Position numbers and translations under genes: made by a program
The notes under the pieces: model-generated
What the model was told of the DNA's origin: nothing
Seen by the model: only the letters and a program-made list of their open reading frames with translations
Databases searched by the model: none
Shown: positions 61,851-64,000 of the stretch, piece after piece
How positions within the stretch are numbered: the first letter of the stretch is position 1
How the letters are laid out: every line of letters starts with the position of its first letter
NCBI RefSeq assembly: GCF_001718695.1
Contig: NZ_CP013421.1
Coordinates: 310,001-374,000 of the forward strand
From: Burkholderia ubonensis
GTDB lineage: Bacteria; Pseudomonadota; Gammaproteobacteria; Burkholderiales; Burkholderiaceae
Direction: 5' to 3'
DNA length: 64,000 bases

Positions 61851-62843
61851 ATGGCCAGCACTTTTCCGCAACCGATCGATGCAGCACTGGTGCCGCGATT
61901 CGCCGGCCTTCCCACCTTCATGCGCCTGCCTGCCGTTTCGAGTTTTGACGACGTCGATATCGCATTGGTAGGTGTACCGTGGGACGGTGGGACGACGAAC
62001 CGAGCCGGCGCGCGACACGGTCCGCGTGAAATCCGGAATATGTCGAGCCTGATGCGCAAGGTCCATCACGTCAGTCGCATTGCTCCGTATGACCTGCTGC
62101 GCGTCGGAGATGTCGGCGACGCGCCGGTGAATCCGATCGACTTGCTCGACACGCTCAAGCAGGTTGAGACGTTTTATGAATCGATTCATCGAGCCGGCGC
62201 GATCCCGATTACCGCCGGCGGTGACCATCTGGTGACCTTGCCGATATTCCGTGCCATCGCGCGCGACCGGCCGATCGGCATGGTCCATTTCGATGCGCAT
62301 TCGGATACGAACGACACGTACTTCGGCAACAATCCGTACACCCATGGCACCCCTTTTCGTCGCGCCGTCGAGGAAGGGCTCCTGGATCCCGCACGAACCG
62401 TCCAGATCGGCATCCGCGGTTCGGTCTATTCGTCCGACGATCTCGAGTTCGCCGAGTCCGTCGGCATTCGCGTCATTCATATGGAAGAGTTCGCGGAACT
62501 GGGCGTCGAGGGAGCTTTGGCGGAAGCGCGTCGCGTCGTCGGAGACGGTCCGACCTACGTGAGCTTCGATGTCGATGTACTGGATCCTGCGTTTGCACCC
62601 GGCACGGGGACCCCTGAAATCGGTGGTCTGACCACGCTCGAAGCACAGCATCTCGTGCGTGGGCTTCGCGGGCTGGATTTGATCGGTGGCGATGTCGTCG
62701 AAGTTTCGCCGCCCTTCGACCAAGGCGGCAACACGGCGCTCGTCGGCGCGACTATGATGTTCGAGTTGCTTTGCGTCGTTGCGGAAGCACACTCACAGCG
62801 TCTTGCGATCGCGGCCGAGTATCCGGCTATCGTCGAACACTAG
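61851..62843 (+). CDS. Agmatinase/guanidinobutyrase-family ureohydrolase
   Basis: 330 residues from the ATG at 61851 with AGGAG 5 nt upstream; a longer in-frame start at 61737 covers the operator region and is rejected. The dinuclear Mn site motifs are complete: GGDH (123-126), DAHSD (148-152) and SFDVDVLDPAFAPGTGTPE (Asp240, Asp242). The enzyme releases urea from a guanidino substrate such as agmatine, 4-guanidinobutyrate or 3-guanidinopropionate. It lies divergently from the uptake operon and directly before a LysR regulator, a typical catabolic unit. Which substrate is used cannot be read from sequence. Confidence 0.93.
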   Translation: MASTFPQPIDAALVPRFAGLPTFMRLPAVSSFDDVDIALVGVPWDGGTTNRAGARHGPREIRNMSSLMRKVHHVSRIAPYDLLRVGDVGDAPVNPIDLLDTLKQVETFYESIHRAGAIPITAGGDHLVTLPIFRAIARDRPIGMVHFDAHSDTNDTYFGNNPYTHGTPFRRAVEEGLLDPARTVQIGIRGSVYSSDDLEFAESVGIRVIHMEEFAELGVEGALAEARRVVGDGPTYVSFDVDVLDPAFAPGTGTPEIGGLTTLEAQHLVRGLRGLDLIGGDVVEVSPPFDQGGNTALVGATMMFELLCVVAEAHSQRLAIAAEYPAIVEH

Positions 62844-62939
62844 TTCTCGTTCGGTACGCGATGACACGATTGCGCAGCGATCGTCAAGTTGTCGGTACTC
62901 TTGCAGGACAATTGGAAATCAACCCAAAACAGTCGAGTC

Positions 62940-63839
62940 ATGCTTGCTAGCCTCTCCGACCTGGACCTCAAGTCTCTTCGGGTGTACTGCACCATCGTTG
63001 AAGCTGGCGGCTTCACAGCCGCCCAGTCGATTCTGAACATGGGCCTTCCCCGCCTGAGCATCGTGGTGCGAGACCTTGAAGTGAGACTCGGTACGAAGCT
63101 CTGCCATCGCGGGCGTCAAGGGTTCCAGGTTACGGATGAGGGCATGGCCGTCTACGAGTCGGCACGTGTGCTTTTCTCCGATATCGGGCGCTTCCTTGAC
63201 AGTGTCGGCGTGCTGAACGGTCAACCCAAGACGCGGCTCGAGATCGGCTTCGTCGATGGCTTGCTGTCCTTCCCAGGTGCGCCGATCGTCTCTGCGCTGG
63301 AGCGGTTCAAGCGCCGCTCGCCGGCGACCCATCTGACCGTGCACGTCATGAGACCGGACGAACTCGAAAAGGCCGTATTGGAAGAGCGATTGACGCTTGC
63401 AGTCGGAGCCTTCCATCATCGCCTCTCCGGCCTCGTGTACAAGCCGATCTTCTCTGAGGAGCAGAATCTCTACTGCAGCTTCGCCCATCCGCTTTCGTCC
63501 GCAACTGGCGTCGGGCTCATGGAGGCAATCGCAAATGCGGACTATGTCGAACGCGGCTACATGGTCGAAAGTCAGCGACCGAGCCCCGTGAATCTGAACC
63601 GAGCAGCGACTGCCTACAACATGGAAGCGATTCTCACCATGCTTCTGACAGGCCTGTACATCGGATACCTGCCGACTCATTTCGCCTCGCGTTGGGTGGC
63701 GGAAAAAAAGCTGTTTGCGCTCGAGCCAGCCGCATGCTCCTACTCCGCGTTGTTCAGCGTCGCGACACGCCAAGGCAAAGCATTGGATCCGATCGGTCAG
63801 TTGATGCTCGACAGCTTTGATTTCGGCAGCGGCGCCTGA
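62940..63839 (+). CDS. LysR-family transcriptional regulator of the guanidino locus
   Basis: 299 residues from MLASLSDLDLKSLRVYCTIV. The winged-helix domain (GGFTAAQSILNMGLPRLSIV, VRLGTKLCHRGRQGFQVTDE) is slightly unusual, with MGLPRLS where MSQPALS is common. The effector domain follows (RLEIGFVDGLLSFPGAPIVS). It lies 96 nt downstream of the ureohydrolase in the same direction. Likely activator of the divergent unit with the guanidino compound as effector. Confidence 0.9.
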   Translation: MLASLSDLDLKSLRVYCTIVEAGGFTAAQSILNMGLPRLSIVVRDLEVRLGTKLCHRGRQGFQVTDEGMAVYESARVLFSDIGRFLDSVGVLNGQPKTRLEIGFVDGLLSFPGAPIVSALERFKRRSPATHLTVHVMRPDELEKAVLEERLTLAVGAFHHRLSGLVYKPIFSEEQNLYCSFAHPLSSATGVGLMEAIANADYVERGYMVESQRPSPVNLNRAATAYNMEAILTMLLTGLYIGYLPTHFASRWVAEKKLFALEPAACSYSALFSVATRQGKALDPIGQLMLDSFDFGSGA

Positions 63840-64000
63840 CGTCACGGCAGGCAACACAGCCGCCCCTCAGACGACAACGAGGCCCGTCAGCATCGCCGTC
63901 CAAGGGAGCGGGAACTGCACGTTCCGAAGGGTCTTGACGACAGCGTAGGTACCACACGATGGCGGCTGTCGAACCGGACTGAGCCCATTCCAGTCCTAAG
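63840..64000. other. Window end, no supported gene
   Basis: 160 bp. A minus-strand frame could be the end of another protein, but it has an in-frame stop near the window edge and is too short to judge. Confidence 0.3.

Overview
The window is high-GC, densely coded DNA of Burkholderia type, most probably the Burkholderia cepacia complex. The signs are DUF2827 proteins, general porins of the OmpC type, small secreted DUF4148-like proteins, an RND efflux operon with a NodT-type outer membrane factor, and a giant trimeric autotransporter. No rRNA, tRNA, CRISPR array or core housekeeping gene is visible, which suits a secondary chromosome or an accessory region. All functions are read from sequence motifs; no database search was possible.

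Region A (1-20.9 kb) is an adhesin locus. A minus-strand series runs EAL-like protein, small hypothetical, a 3167-residue trimeric autotransporter adhesin, OmpA-like lipoprotein, three DUF2827 proteins with a secreted hypothetical among them, a periplasmic parvulin-type isomerase, and a partial membrane protein. The DUF2827 block is tightly coupled by 4-nt ATGA overlaps. Facing the other way are a serine recombinase, a glycosyltransferase with a DAD motif, and an S41 protease. I infer that the adhesin's long Ser/Thr repeat stalk may be modified by these putative glycosyltransferases and that the isomerase and protease handle its export or quality control.

Region B (20.9-35 kb) is a mobile-element graveyard. 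It holds a second serine recombinase, an IS21-family element broken by an IS3-family element, two copies (one truncated) of another IS3-family element, an IS2-group IS3 element with its left end lost, and an IS30 fragment. An AbiEi/AbiEii toxin-antitoxin pair with a clear promoter and palindromic operators, and a stranded Gfo/Idh/MocA oxidoreductase, survive between them.

Region C (35.1-40.2 kb) is low-GC, apparently imported DNA. A 61-codon ORF, a protein with the HExxH...RP..H pattern of peptide beta-hydroxylases, and an ABC exporter with an unusually compact ATPase domain form what I read as a RiPP-like peptide cluster. A tyrosine recombinase and hypothetical genes follow. This is the best candidate for an undescribed system.

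Region D (40.2-58.2 kb) is ordinary Burkholderia DNA: a soluble chemoreceptor-like protein, two porins, a LysR regulator, an orphan OmpR-type regulator, an RND efflux operon, small secreted proteins, and a regulator / histidine kinase / pseudo-receiver operon. A shared motif (ATGAAA-N5-TTTCAT, then about 17 nt and a -10-like TAG/TTA box) precedes several of these genes on both strands and may mark one local regulon.

Region E (58.2-64 kb) is a polar amino-acid-type ABC uptake operon divergent from an agmatinase-family ureohydrolase and a LysR regulator, probably for uptake and hydrolysis of a guanidino compound. Several palindromes lie in the divergent promoter region.
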